Positions 6,966 to 15,838 of a DNA stretch of 64,000 nucleotides are shown here, piece after piece. Location of the stretch: contig NZ_JAGIYZ010000007.1 of NCBI RefSeq assembly GCF_017813355.1, positions 62,001 through 126,000 on the forward strand, given 5' to 3'. The stretch comes from Roseomonas nitratireducens. GTDB taxonomy: Bacteria; Pseudomonadota; Alphaproteobacteria; Acetobacterales; Acetobacteraceae. A program made the position numbers and the translations under genes. Within the stretch, counting starts at the first letter, position 1. Each line of letters starts with the position of its first letter. The notes beneath the pieces are model-generated. The model did not search any database. It was not told where the DNA came from and saw nothing but the letters and a program-made list of their open reading frames with translations.

Positions 6966-8953
6966 TCCGCATGCCCGACGCCCCGCCGCCCCGGCCCGAT
7001 CCCGCCAAGCTGCTCGACCGCGTGCGCCGCGCCGCGCGGCAGGAGCAGTTCCTCGATGTGGTGAGCGCCGAGGAGGCGACGCGGCGCTTCCACGCCGCGC
7101 TCGACCTGCGGCCGCTGGCGGCGGAGGAGGTGCCGCTCGCGGCCTCCCTCGGCCGCGTCGTCGCGCGCACCGTGACGGCGGCCTGCGACGCGCCGCCCTT
7201 CGACCGGTCCTCCGTCGACGGCTTCGCCCTGCGCGCGGCGGATGCGGCGGGCGCGAGCGAGGCCGCGCCCCGCCGGCTGCGGCTGAACGCGGAGGTGCTC
7301 GCCTGTGGCGTCGCCCCGGCGGTCGAACTGCTGCCCGGCACAGCGACCGCCATCGCCACGGGCGGTATGTTGCCGCGCGGCGCCGATGCCGTCGCCATGA
7401 TCGAGTGGACGGCGCTGGAGGAGGATTCCGAGGGACCGGTGCTGCTGCTGAAGCGCCCGCTCGCCCCCGGCCAGTTCATCGGCTTCGCCGGCAGCGACAT
7501 CGCGCGCGGGGAAGCGCTGCTGCGCGCCGGCACGGTGGTGACGAGCCGGGAGATCGGCATGCTCGCAGCCGCCGGCCATGCGACGGTGCCCGTGGTGCGG
7601 CGGCCGCGCGTGGCGGTGATCTCGACCGGCGACGAGCTGGTGCCGCCCGGCGCGCCGCTGCCGCCCGGCGGCATAGCCGACAGCAATGCCGCGATCCTGT
7701 CTGCCGCGGTGGTGGAGAATGGCGGGGAACCCATCCCGCTCGGCATCTTCCGCGACGAGGAAGCCGCGCTGGCGGGCGCGCTGCGGGATGGCCTGGCGCG
7801 CGCCGACCTTGTCGTCATGTCTGGCGGCACGAGCAAGGGCGCGGGCGATGTCTCCCATCGCATCCTGTCGCGGCTCGAGCCGCCGGGGGTGCTGGTGCAC
7901 GGTGTCGCGCTGAAGCCGGGCAAGCCGCTCTGCCTCGCGGTGTCCGGCCGCACGCCGGTGGTGGTGCTGCCCGGCTTCCCGACCAGCGCGGTCTTCACCT
8001 TCCACGAATTTGTCGTGCCCGTGCTGCGCGCCCTGGCGGGCCTGCCGGCGCGGGAGGAGACGACGGCGCCCGCGCGGCTGGCGGTGCGCACGCCGAGCGA
8101 GCTCGGCCGCACCGAATATGTGATGGTGTCGCTGGCCGAGACCGCGGATGGCCTCGCCGCCTTTCCGCTCGGCAAGGGGTCGGGGTCGGTCACCGCCTTC
8201 TCCCAGGCGGATGGGTTCTTCGCCATCCCCGCGCTGGATGCGGGGGCGGACGCCGACACGCCGGTCGGCGTGCGGCTGATCGGCGGCGCGGCGCGGCCAC
8301 CCGACCTCGTGCTGATCGGCAGCCACTGCGTCGGACTCGACATCGTGCTGGATGCGCTCGCGGCCGACGGGCTGCGCGCGCGCACACTCGCCGTCGGCAG
8401 CCTCGGCGGCCTCGCCGCGGCGAAGCGCGGGGAGTGCGACCTCGCCCCGGCGCATCTGCTGGACCCGGCGTCGGGCGCCTACAACGAGACTTTCCTCGCG
8501 CCCGGGCTGCGTCTGGTGCGCGGCTGGCGCCGGCGCCAGGGCGTGGTGTTCCGCCCCGGCGATCCGCGCTTCGAGGGGCTGGAAGGCGCGGCGGCGGTGC
8601 GGCGCGCGGCGGGCGACTCATCCTGCCTGCTGGTGAACCGCAACGCCGGGTCGGGCACGCGCATCCTGCTCGACGGGCTGCTCGGCGGCGCGCGGCCGGC
8701 GGGCTATGCCAACCAGCCGAAGTCGCACAACGCGGTCGCCGCCGCTGTCGCGCAGGGGCGCGCGGATTGGGGCGTGGCGATCGAGACGGTGGCGCGTGAC
8801 TACGGGCTTGGCTTCCTGGCGCTCGCCGACGAGCACTACGATTTCTTCCTCCCCGAGGCGCGGGCCGGGCGCGCGGCCGTCGAGGCGTTCCTGGCAGCGC
8901 TGGCGTCGGACACGGTGCGCGCGCGGCTCGCCGGCGCCGGCTTCGGGGCTTGA
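6962..8953 (+). CDS. MoeA fused to a C-terminal substrate-binding (PBP/LysR-type) domain
   Basis: A 663-residue two-domain protein. Residues about 20-430 are a canonical MoeA: FDRSSVDGFALRA, ATGGMLPRGADAV, ISTGDELVPPG and SGGTSKGAGDVS. MoeA inserts molybdenum into adenylylated molybdopterin. Residues about 440-660 form a periplasmic-binding-protein-like domain (DLVLIGSHCVGLDIVLD, then NRNAGSGTRILLD and SHNAVAAAVAQGRADWG) that has no signal peptide and so is cytoplasmic. This MoeA/LysR-substrate-domain architecture is known in bacteria and archaea, and the ligand is presumed to be molybdate or tungstate. Start is GTG at 6962 (GTGA overlap) or ATG at 6971. Confidence 0.88.
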   Translation: MIRMPDAPPPRPDPAKLLDRVRRAARQEQFLDVVSAEEATRRFHAALDLRPLAAEEVPLAASLGRVVARTVTAACDAPPFDRSSVDGFALRAADAAGASEAAPRRLRLNAEVLACGVAPAVELLPGTATAIATGGMLPRGADAVAMIEWTALEEDSEGPVLLLKRPLAPGQFIGFAGSDIARGEALLRAGTVVTSREIGMLAAAGHATVPVVRRPRVAVISTGDELVPPGAPLPPGGIADSNAAILSAAVVENGGEPIPLGIFRDEEAALAGALRDGLARADLVVMSGGTSKGAGDVSHRILSRLEPPGVLVHGVALKPGKPLCLAVSGRTPVVVLPGFPTSAVFTFHEFVVPVLRALAGLPAREETTAPARLAVRTPSELGRTEYVMVSLAETADGLAAFPLGKGSGSVTAFSQADGFFAIPALDAGADADTPVGVRLIGGAARPPDLVLIGSHCVGLDIVLDALAADGLRARTLAVGSLGGLAAAKRGECDLAPAHLLDPASGAYNETFLAPGLRLVRGWRRRQGVVFRPGDPRFEGLEGAAAVRRAAGDSSCLLVNRNAGSGTRILLDGLLGGARPAGYANQPKSHNAVAAAVAQGRADWGVAIETVARDYGLGFLALADEHYDFFLPEARAGRAAVEAFLAALASDTVRARLAGAGFGA

Positions 8954-8957
8954 TCCT

Positions 8958-10544
8958 TCAGCCGGCGAACATCGCGCGGCCCGGGATCGCGGCGATCAGG
9001 CTGCGCGTGTAGTCGCTGCGCGGGGCGGCGAAGACCTCGCCGATCGGGCCGGCTTCCTCGACCACGCCGTTGCGCATCACCGCGACCTCGTCGCTGAGTT
9101 GCGCGGCCACGCGCAAATCATGCGTGATGAACAGGATCGACAGGCCGAGGCGGTCCTGCAATTCCCGCAGCAGCGCGAGCACCTGCGCCTGCACGCTGAC
9201 ATCGAGCGCCGAGACGGGTTCGTCCGCCACCAGAACCGTGGGCTTCATGGCGAGCGCGCGGGCGATGCCGATGCGCTGGCGCTGGCCGCCGGAGAATTCG
9301 TGCGGGTAGCGGTTCACCGCCTCCGGATCGAGGCCGACCATCGCGAAGAGCTCGCGCGCATCGCGCTGGGCCTGGGCGCGCGGCGTGCCGGCGGCGATCG
9401 GCCCCTGCGCCACCTGCGCGCCGGCGCGGCGCCGCGGGTTGAGCGAGGCGTAGGGGTCCTGGAAAACCATCTGCACCAGCCGCGCCGCGTCGCGCCGCCG
9501 CGTCGGCAGGGGCGCGCCGTCGATGCGGATCTCCCCGCCTTCCGACCCCAGCAGCCCGACCACGCAGCGCGCCAGCGTGGACTTGCCCGAGCCGCTTTCG
9601 CCCACCACTGCGAGCGTCGCGCCGCGCCGGAGCGTGACCGAGACGGCATCGAGCGCGCGCACCGGCTTGCGGCGCCGGAACAGGCCGCGGGAGACGTAGG
9701 TCTTGGTCAGCCCCCGGATCTCCAGCACGGCGTCCGGGCTCAAGGCGCGCGGGACGGGCGGGGCGAGCGCTGGCACGGCGCGCAGCAGCGCGCGGGTGTA
9801 TTCGTGCTGGGGCGCGGTCAGCACCTCCCGCGCCGTGCCTTCCTCCACCACGCGGCCGAGGCGCATGACGGCGACGCGGTCGGCGATTTCCGCCACCACG
9901 CCGAAATCATGGGTGATGAACATCACCGCCGTGCCGTGGCGCCGCTGCAGGTCCTTGATCAGCGCCAGCACCTGCGCCTGGGTGGTGACATCGAGCGCGG
10001 TGGTGGGCTCGTCGCAGATCAGCACCTCGGGTTCCAGCGCGAGCGCCATGGCGATCATCACGCGCTGGCGCTGGCCGCCGGAAAGTTCGTGCGGGAAGGC
10101 GCGCAGCGCGCCCTCCGGGTCGGGCAGGTTCACCTCCCGCAGCGCCGCGAGCGCGCGGCGCTCGGCTTCCCGTGCGCCGAGGCCGAGATGGACGCGCCAC
10201 ATCTCGCCGATCTGCCGGCCGACGGTCATGAGCGGGTTCAGCGCCGTCATGGGTTCCTGGAACACCATGGCGATGCGCCGGCCGCGGATGGCGCGCCAGG
10301 CCTCGGGCGACTTGGCGCGAAGGTCCTCGCCCGACAGCGCCATGCGGCCGCGCTCGATGGCAAGGCCCGGCGCGAGCAGACCCATGGCGGCGGAGGCGGT
10401 GACGGACTTGCCCGAGCCGCTCTCGCCGACGACGCAGAGGATCTCTCCGGCGGCGACGGAGAGCGTGACGTCCTCGATGGCGTAGGGACGGTCGGCGCCC
10501 CTGGGCAGGCGGATGGTCAGGCCCTCGACGGCCAGGCGTGTCAT
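8958..10544 (-). CDS. Peptide ABC transporter ATPase, fused DppD-DppF type
   Basis: A 528-residue protein holding two complete ABC nucleotide-binding domains. Each has Walker A (GESGSGKS), a signature (LSGGQRQRVMI in the first, FSGGQRQRIGI in the second) and Walker B (VLICDEP and VLVADEP). The fusion replaces the usual separate D and F subunits. Both halves have the NPHR-type extension after the core (HEYTRALL, SDYTRSLI) typical of oligopeptide/dipeptide/opine importers. The ATG overlaps the upstream permease stop by 4 nt. It ends 4 nt from the convergent moeA fusion. Confidence 0.93.
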   Translation of the reverse strand: MTRLAVEGLTIRLPRGADRPYAIEDVTLSVAAGEILCVVGESGSGKSVTASAAMGLLAPGLAIERGRMALSGEDLRAKSPEAWRAIRGRRIAMVFQEPMTALNPLMTVGRQIGEMWRVHLGLGAREAERRALAALREVNLPDPEGALRAFPHELSGGQRQRVMIAMALALEPEVLICDEPTTALDVTTQAQVLALIKDLQRRHGTAVMFITHDFGVVAEIADRVAVMRLGRVVEEGTAREVLTAPQHEYTRALLRAVPALAPPVPRALSPDAVLEIRGLTKTYVSRGLFRRRKPVRALDAVSVTLRRGATLAVVGESGSGKSTLARCVVGLLGSEGGEIRIDGAPLPTRRRDAARLVQMVFQDPYASLNPRRRAGAQVAQGPIAAGTPRAQAQRDARELFAMVGLDPEAVNRYPHEFSGGQRQRIGIARALAMKPTVLVADEPVSALDVSVQAQVLALLRELQDRLGLSILFITHDLRVAAQLSDEVAVMRNGVVEEAGPIGEVFAAPRSDYTRSLIAAIPGRAMFAG

Positions 10545-11374
10545 CGGCCGCTCGCCAGCCGCGGGTTCAGCGCGTCGTTCAGCCCCTGCCCGACCAGCGA
10601 GACGCCGAGGATGGTCAGCAGGATGGCGAGGCCGGGAATCGCCGAGACATACCATTCGGTGCGCAGCACGTTGCGCCCGAGCCCGATCAGGTTGCCCCAG
10701 GAGGGCACGTTGGGATCGGAGAGCTGGAGGAAGGCGAGCGCGCTTTCCAGCAGGATCGCCACCGCCATGACGACGGACGCATAGACGATCACGGGCGGCA
10801 GCGCGTTGGGCAGCACTTCCCGCAGGATCAGGTGCGCGTCGCCGAGCCCCTGCACGCGGCAGGCCTGCACGAAGTCGCGCGTGCGCAGCGTCATGAACTC
10901 GGCCCGCGTCAGACGTGCGACCGGCGGCCAGGAGACGATGCCGATCGCGATCGTCACCGTCTGGATCGTGCTGCCGAAGACGGCGACCAGGACGAGCAGC
11001 AGCAGGAAGTTGGGCAGCGTCTGGAAGGCTTCCGTGACGCGCATCAGCACCGTGTCCACCAGGCCGCCGTAGAAGCCCGAGAGCGAGCCGATGGCGATGC
11101 CGATGACGACGGCGATCGACGTCGCAACGAAGCCGATCAGCAGCGAGATGCGCGCACCATGGACGATCTGCGCCGCGATGTCCCGCCCCGAGGGATCCGT
11201 GCCGAGCGGGAAGCGCGGATTCTGCCCCGGCCATTGCAGCGGCCGGCCGGCGAGGCCGAGCGGGTCGCTTGGATAGAACCAAGCGGCGCCCAGGCCCATG
11301 ACCAGCACCGCCAGCAGGATGACGCTGCCGATCAGCGCCGCGGGGCTGCGCAGATAGGCCTTCAGCGCGCGCAT
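10541..11374 (-). CDS. Peptide ABC transporter permease, DppC/OppC type
   Basis: A 277-residue inner-membrane subunit with an N-terminal OppC_N segment (about residues 8-30), then FPLGTDPSGRDIAAQIVHGAR, a motif diagnostic of DppC/OppC. The binding-protein-dependent permease domain follows. The EAA loop that docks the ATPase is around residues 165-190 (ACRVQGLGDAHLILREVLPNA). It overlaps both neighbours by 1-4 nt, and forms the first importer with the fused ATPase, the DppB-type permease and the binding protein upstream. Confidence 0.93.
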   Translation of the reverse strand: MRALKAYLRSPAALIGSVILLAVLVMGLGAAWFYPSDPLGLAGRPLQWPGQNPRFPLGTDPSGRDIAAQIVHGARISLLIGFVATSIAVVIGIAIGSLSGFYGGLVDTVLMRVTEAFQTLPNFLLLLVLVAVFGSTIQTVTIAIGIVSWPPVARLTRAEFMTLRTRDFVQACRVQGLGDAHLILREVLPNALPPVIVYASVVMAVAILLESALAFLQLSDPNVPSWGNLIGLGRNVLRTEWYVSAIPGLAILLTILGVSLVGQGLNDALNPRLASGR

Positions 11375-12351
11375 CAGGACTCCGCCGAGATGCGCGGGTC
11401 GAGCCGCGCATAGAGGATGTCCACGACGAAGTTGATGGCGATGACGAGCAGCGCCGAGACGAAGACGATGCCGAGCAGCGTGTTCAGGTCGCGCTGCACG
11501 ACGCTTTCATAGGCGAGCCGCCCGAGCCCCGGCAGGGCGAAGACGCTTTCCACCACCACGGACCCACCGAGCATGGTGCCCGCCTGCAGACCGATCAGCG
11601 TGACCATCGGCAGCATGGCGTTGCGCAGCACGTGGCGCGCGACGACGCGGGTTTCCGTCAGCCCCTTGGCGCGCGCGGTCCGGACGAAGTCGAGCGACAG
11701 CACCTCCAGCATCGAGGCGCGCATGATGCGCAGGTAGATCGCCAGGAAGATCAGTCCCAGCGTCAGGGTGGGGAGCACCAGGTGCCGCGCGATGTCGAGC
11801 ATGGCGGCGATGCCGGTGTAGCCCATGGTGATGTCGTAGAAGCCGCCCGCCGGCAGCCATTGCAGGTAGACGCTGAACAGCACGATCGCCATTAGCCCGA
11901 ACCAGAAGGACGGCGTGGCGTAGAACACCAGCCCAAGCGTCGAGATCAGCGTGTCCGGCCAGCGGTTCACCCGCCGCGCCGCGAGCACGCCGAGCACGAG
12001 GCCGAAGAAGAAGGCGAAGGACAGCGCCGAGACCATCAGCAGGATGGTCGGCGGCAGCCGTTCCAGGATCACCGTCGCGACCGGCTTGCCGTAGATGGCC
12101 GAGAAGCCGAGGTCGAGCGTGACGAGCCGCGTGAGATACCGCCACAGCTGCGCGGCGATCCCGACATCGAGGCCGTAGAAGCGGCGCAGCTCCTCCGCCA
12201 GCGCCGCGTCGCCGCCGCCCATCTGCGCCATCAGCGCATCGACCGTATCCCCCGGGGCAAGCTGCAGCAGCAGGAACATGCCCATCAGGATCAACAGCAG
12301 GGTCGGCAGCGATGCGGCGAGCCGCCGCAGCGCAAGGCGCAGGATCCTCAA
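11374..12351 (-). CDS. Peptide ABC transporter permease, DppB/OppB type
   Basis: A 325-residue inner-membrane subunit of the DppB/OppB family. It has an N-terminal TM segment, LQLAPGD (the family's PGD motif) at about residue 30, and six predicted membrane spans. The EAA loop is TARAKGLTETRVVARHVLRNA. No ATG or GTG fits the N-terminus. TTG at 12351, 4 nt after the binding-protein stop, gives a normal length and a membrane segment in the right place, so it is proposed as start. The open frame extends upstream only as a shadow of the binding-protein gene. Confidence 0.88.
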   Translation of the reverse strand: MRILRLALRRLAASLPTLLLILMGMFLLLQLAPGDTVDALMAQMGGGDAALAEELRRFYGLDVGIAAQLWRYLTRLVTLDLGFSAIYGKPVATVILERLPPTILLMVSALSFAFFFGLVLGVLAARRVNRWPDTLISTLGLVFYATPSFWFGLMAIVLFSVYLQWLPAGGFYDITMGYTGIAAMLDIARHLVLPTLTLGLIFLAIYLRIMRASMLEVLSLDFVRTARAKGLTETRVVARHVLRNAMLPMVTLIGLQAGTMLGGSVVVESVFALPGLGRLAYESVVQRDLNTLLGIVFVSALLVIAINFVVDILYARLDPRISAES

Positions 12352-12355
12352 GCGG

Positions 12356-13951
12356 TCACGACGCCAGCCAGGTGTCGTGCCAGGTGGAGGACGCCCAGCG
12401 CGGGTTGTTGCCCGCATTGCGCAGGCGCCGGTTGAAGACCGAGACGAAGATCTGCTCGATCGGCATCCACAGCGGCAGTTCGGTCTGCACCGCGCGGACG
12501 AAGTCGGCGTACAGCGCCTTGCGCTTCACGGGATCGACCTCCGTCGCCGCGGCGTCGATGATCCCGTCGATGCGCGCATCGGTCCAGCCCCATTGGTTCG
12601 TCCAGGGTGCGCCGCGCGGGCTGCCCGAACGGTACCAGACGGTGGTGCTGACCGCGGGGTCGCTGCGGTACTGGTGCCAGCCCGAGGCCAGGTCGAAGGC
12701 GTGCTCGTTGTAGACGCTGCGCAGGAAGCCCGCGGCGTCGTTGCGCACCACCTCGACCCGGATGCCGACCTGCTGCAGCGATTGCTGGATGAAGGTGGCC
12801 CAGAGCGCGATGTCCTCCCCCCAGGGCGCGGGCAGCAGGCGGAGGGAGAAGCGCACGCCGCCGGCGCCGCGGCGATGTCCGGCCTCGTCCAGCAGGCGGT
12901 TCGCCAGGGCGGCGTCGAAGCCGTATTGCGGCATCGCCTCGGTCGGATAGTAGTCGGTCGAGACCGACGGGATCGGCCCCGTGCCCGGCTTCGCGAAGGG
13001 GCCGAGGAAGTTCTCGATGAAGAAGGGCACGTTCAGCGAGTGCGCGATGGCGCGCCGCACCCGGATATCGGCCAGGATCGGGTTGCGGAAGTTGAATTCC
13101 AGCGTGTTGGTGCGGACATTGCCCTCGTTGCCGCGCGTCGTCGCCTCGAAGCGCGGATCGCGCCCGAGGCGCTGGAGGTCGGCGATCGAGAGCGAGGAGT
13201 AGGGGCTGAACAGGATCTGCCCGGATTCCAGCTGCGCCGCTGCCGCCGCGCGATCGCCGACCACGCGCCAGACCACACGGTCGAGATAGGGCTGGTTGTT
13301 CCGCCAGTAGTTGGGGTTGCGCTCGGCGATGATGAACTGGCCGCGTTCGTACTGCACGAACTTGAACGGGCCGGTGCCGACCGGCGCGGTGTTGGCCGGG
13401 TTCTGGCGGATGTCCCCGGTCTCGAAGACATGCTTGGGGGAGATGTAGCCGAGGTCCGGCAGCGCGCGCAGCAGCAGCCCCTGCGGCATCGGGCGTTCGT
13501 ATTTGAAGATCGCGGTGTGCGGGTCCGGCGTCTGCACTTCCGTCAGGAACTGCTGCAGCGTGGTCCCGTAGTTCAGGATCTTCTTCCACATCTCCATCGC
13601 CGTGAACTGCACGTCGGCGGAGGTGAAGGGCCGGCCATCATGCCAGGTGACGCCGCGGCGCAGGCGGAAGACATGCGTCAGCCCGTCTGGCGCGCTTTCC
13701 CAGGATTCGGCGAGCACGCCGACCGGATTGCCCTGCGCGTCGAGGTCGAGCAGCGCCTCCTGCATCTTGCCGCCGACGATGTAGACGCCGGTCGAGGCCT
13801 GCAGCGACGGGTTGAGGATGCGCTGCTCGGTCGCGAAATGCACCGTCAGCACGCCGCCGCGGCGCGGTGTCTCCTGAGCCTCGACCGCCGAGGCGGGGAT
13901 CATGGCGGCGGCGCCGAGCAGGAAGGTCTCGCGGCGCGTGACTGCGGTCAT
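12356..13951 (-). CDS. Peptide/opine ABC transporter substrate-binding protein (SBP family 5)
   Basis: A 531-residue periplasmic receptor, first gene of the leftward importer operon. The N-terminus TRRETFLLGAAAMIP is a twin-arginine-like signal, cleaved near VEAQE. SBP_bac_5 features are clear: LAESWESAPDGLTHVFRLRRGVTWHDG near residue 80, FTSADV, GTGPFKF near 195, and the ligand-loop region VRRAIAHSLN near 305. The substrate is not readable from sequence; di/oligopeptides, opines or related solutes are typical. Confidence 0.92.
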   Translation of the reverse strand: MTAVTRRETFLLGAAAMIPASAVEAQETPRRGGVLTVHFATEQRILNPSLQASTGVYIVGGKMQEALLDLDAQGNPVGVLAESWESAPDGLTHVFRLRRGVTWHDGRPFTSADVQFTAMEMWKKILNYGTTLQQFLTEVQTPDPHTAIFKYERPMPQGLLLRALPDLGYISPKHVFETGDIRQNPANTAPVGTGPFKFVQYERGQFIIAERNPNYWRNNQPYLDRVVWRVVGDRAAAAAQLESGQILFSPYSSLSIADLQRLGRDPRFEATTRGNEGNVRTNTLEFNFRNPILADIRVRRAIAHSLNVPFFIENFLGPFAKPGTGPIPSVSTDYYPTEAMPQYGFDAALANRLLDEAGHRRGAGGVRFSLRLLPAPWGEDIALWATFIQQSLQQVGIRVEVVRNDAAGFLRSVYNEHAFDLASGWHQYRSDPAVSTTVWYRSGSPRGAPWTNQWGWTDARIDGIIDAAATEVDPVKRKALYADFVRAVQTELPLWMPIEQIFVSVFNRRLRNAGNNPRWASSTWHDTWLAS

Positions 13952-13973
13952 GGTCTCTCTCCTGCGCGTAGGT

Positions 13974-14762
13974 TCATTCGGCTTCGAAGATCACGGCGAC
14001 GCCGGTGGCGAGGCCGGGCGGGCGGGGCGTGGGCGTGGCGAGCACCATGGCGGCGCCGCCTTCCTCGGGCAGCGCGGCTGCATCGACCTGCGCAAGGCGC
14101 GCGATCTCGGCCCGCGGCGCGAAGCCGATCTCGGCGCGGCGCGGGCCGGTGGCGACGAGGTGGAAGGCGCCTTCCTGCCGCGCCGTGCCGTCGATGGCGG
14201 CGGCGAGCTTCGCCGCGGCGGCGGCGGGATCCGGCGTCGCGGCGAGCGCGCGCCGGATGCGCGTGACGCCGTTGGCGTGGCGCTGTAGCGACGGCACCCA
14301 GACCGCCTCCGGCGTATGGTGCTGGCAGGCGAAGATGCCGAGGCCGGCGGCGTAGGTGGCGGCCGGCCAGCGGAAGACGGAGAAGCGCGCCTCCATGCTC
14401 GTGCCGTCGGGCATCGGCACGGGGCGGCCGAAATGCAGCGGCCCTTGCGAATCCACGCCGCGGGCGCGCAGCGCATCGGCACCCGCCGCGGCGTCCGTCG
14501 TGGTGAAGGCGGCGCGCTCCAGCCCCTCACGCTTCGACAGGAAGTCCCGCAGCGCCTGGTTGTGCGGCTGGGGCACGAGCACGGCGAGGAGCTCGAGGTA
14601 ATCCTCCCCGAACATCATCGTGTAGTTGGCGCTGCCGACATGCGCGCTGTGCGTGCCGCGCGGCGACAGCGTGAAGCCGAGCGCGCCCCATTGCGCCGCG
14701 GCGGCGTCAAGGTCGCGCACGGCGACCACCAGATGGTCGAGCCCCACCAGGGTCGGAAGCAT
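13974..14762 (-). CDS. VOC-superfamily (glyoxalase-like) protein
   Basis: A 262-residue protein that begins LPTLVGLDHLVVAVRDLDAAAAQW, the standard opening of a vicinal-oxygen-chelate beta-alpha-beta-beta-beta module with a metal-ligand His at residue 10. It fits the Glyoxalase_3-like group, with a second half of weaker similarity (GIFACQHHTPEAVW near residue 145). Metal-dependent lyase, isomerase or dioxygenase activity is possible, but the substrate is unknown. It sits between two peptide importers on the same strand, 22 nt upstream of the first importer's binding protein, and may be co-transcribed with it. Confidence 0.75.
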   Translation of the reverse strand: MLPTLVGLDHLVVAVRDLDAAAAQWGALGFTLSPRGTHSAHVGSANYTMMFGEDYLELLAVLVPQPHNQALRDFLSKREGLERAAFTTTDAAAGADALRARGVDSQGPLHFGRPVPMPDGTSMEARFSVFRWPAATYAAGLGIFACQHHTPEAVWVPSLQRHANGVTRIRRALAATPDPAAAAAKLAAAIDGTARQEGAFHLVATGPRRAEIGFAPRAEIARLAQVDAAALPEEGGAAMVLATPTPRPPGLATGVAVIFEAE

Positions 14763-14836
14763 CGCGCAGTCCTTGCGAAGGTGCTGCGCAAACTTGGCAC
14801 CCTAAATGCTGCCCTGCAACATCGCTCGCGCAACGG

Positions 14837-15838
14837 TCAGGCCGCGGGCTCCGGATGATGGCAGGCGAGCGCGGCACCGTCTTCGCCCGCGACGAGGTCC
14901 GGCCGCTCCCTCCGGCAAAGATCGCTCGCGCGCGGGCAGCGCGGGTGGAAGGCGCATCCCGCCGGCGGGGCGAGCGGAGAGGGAAGTTCTCCCGCGATCG
15001 GCCGGAAGGTCACCGAGGTGGCGTCCAGCCGCAGCTTCGGCACGCTGTCGAGCAGGGCCCGCGCATAGGGGTGGCGGGGTGCCGCGTGGATTCGCGCGGC
15101 TGGCCCGACCTCCACGATGCGGCCGAGATACATGATGGCCACCCGGTCCGCGACATGCCGCACGACCGACAGGTCATGCGAGATGAACAGGCAGGTGAGG
15201 CCGAGCGCCTGCCGCAATTCGAGGAACAGGTTCAGGATCTGCGCCTGGATCGAGACGTCGAGCGAGGCGACGGGTTCGTCACAGACCAGCAGGTCCGGCC
15301 GCATGGCCAGCGCGCGCGCGATCGCGACCCGCTGGCGCTGCCCACCGGAGAACTGATGCGGGAAGCGCTGCGCGACCGCGGGGTCGAGGCCGACGCGCGC
15401 CAGCCATTCCGCGATGAAGGCGGGGGCACCCGCGCGCGTGACGATGCCATGGGCGATGGGGCCCTCGGCGATCGTCTCGCCGATCCGCCGCCGCGGGTTG
15501 AGCGAGGCGAAGGGGTCCTGGAAGACGGTCTGGATGCGCGTCGTCGTCTTGCGGCCGCGCGCCATCACGGGCTTGCCGTCCAGCGTCACGCGGCCGGAGG
15601 TCTGCGGCAGGATGCCGGCGACCATGCGCCCCAGCGTCGACTTGCCGCAGCCGGATTCGCCGACCAGGCCGAGTGTCTCCCCGCGCCTGATGGCGAAGGA
15701 GACATCCGTCACCGCGCGCAGCGGGCGGCGTTCCACCGGCGCGCCGAGGGCGCCGGCTATGCGGTCCCCGATGGTCAGGCGCGGGTCGAAGCGGCGCGTC
15801 AGCGCCTCCGCCACCAGGATGTCGTCGGGCCCGGTCAT
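14837..15838 (-). CDS. Peptide ABC transporter ATPase, DppF type
   Basis: A 333-residue ATPase with Walker A GESGCGKST near residue 60, signature FSGGQRQRVAI near 165 and Walker B LLVCDEP. The C-terminal oligo_HPY domain has the cysteine-bearing pattern PPAGCAFHPRCPRASDLC, a 4Fe-4S-like cluster common in DppF/OppF. It is the last gene of the second importer operon and overlaps the DppD-type ATPase by 4 nt. Unlike the first importer, the two ATPases here are separate polypeptides. Confidence 0.94.
   Translation of the reverse strand: MTGPDDILVAEALTRRFDPRLTIGDRIAGALGAPVERRPLRAVTDVSFAIRRGETLGLVGESGCGKSTLGRMVAGILPQTSGRVTLDGKPVMARGRKTTTRIQTVFQDPFASLNPRRRIGETIAEGPIAHGIVTRAGAPAFIAEWLARVGLDPAVAQRFPHQFSGGQRQRVAIARALAMRPDLLVCDEPVASLDVSIQAQILNLFLELRQALGLTCLFISHDLSVVRHVADRVAIMYLGRIVEVGPAARIHAAPRHPYARALLDSVPKLRLDATSVTFRPIAGELPSPLAPPAGCAFHPRCPRASDLCRRERPDLVAGEDGAALACHHPEPAA

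Noticed and set aside
7405-8799. A 464-residue plus-strand open frame inside the moeA fusion
   Set aside because: It is an out-of-phase shadow of the fusion gene with arginine- and alanine-rich, low-complexity translation.
12278-14266. A 662-residue open frame antisense to the SBP and VOC genes
   Set aside because: The opposite-strand genes have clear domain motifs, and this frame has none.
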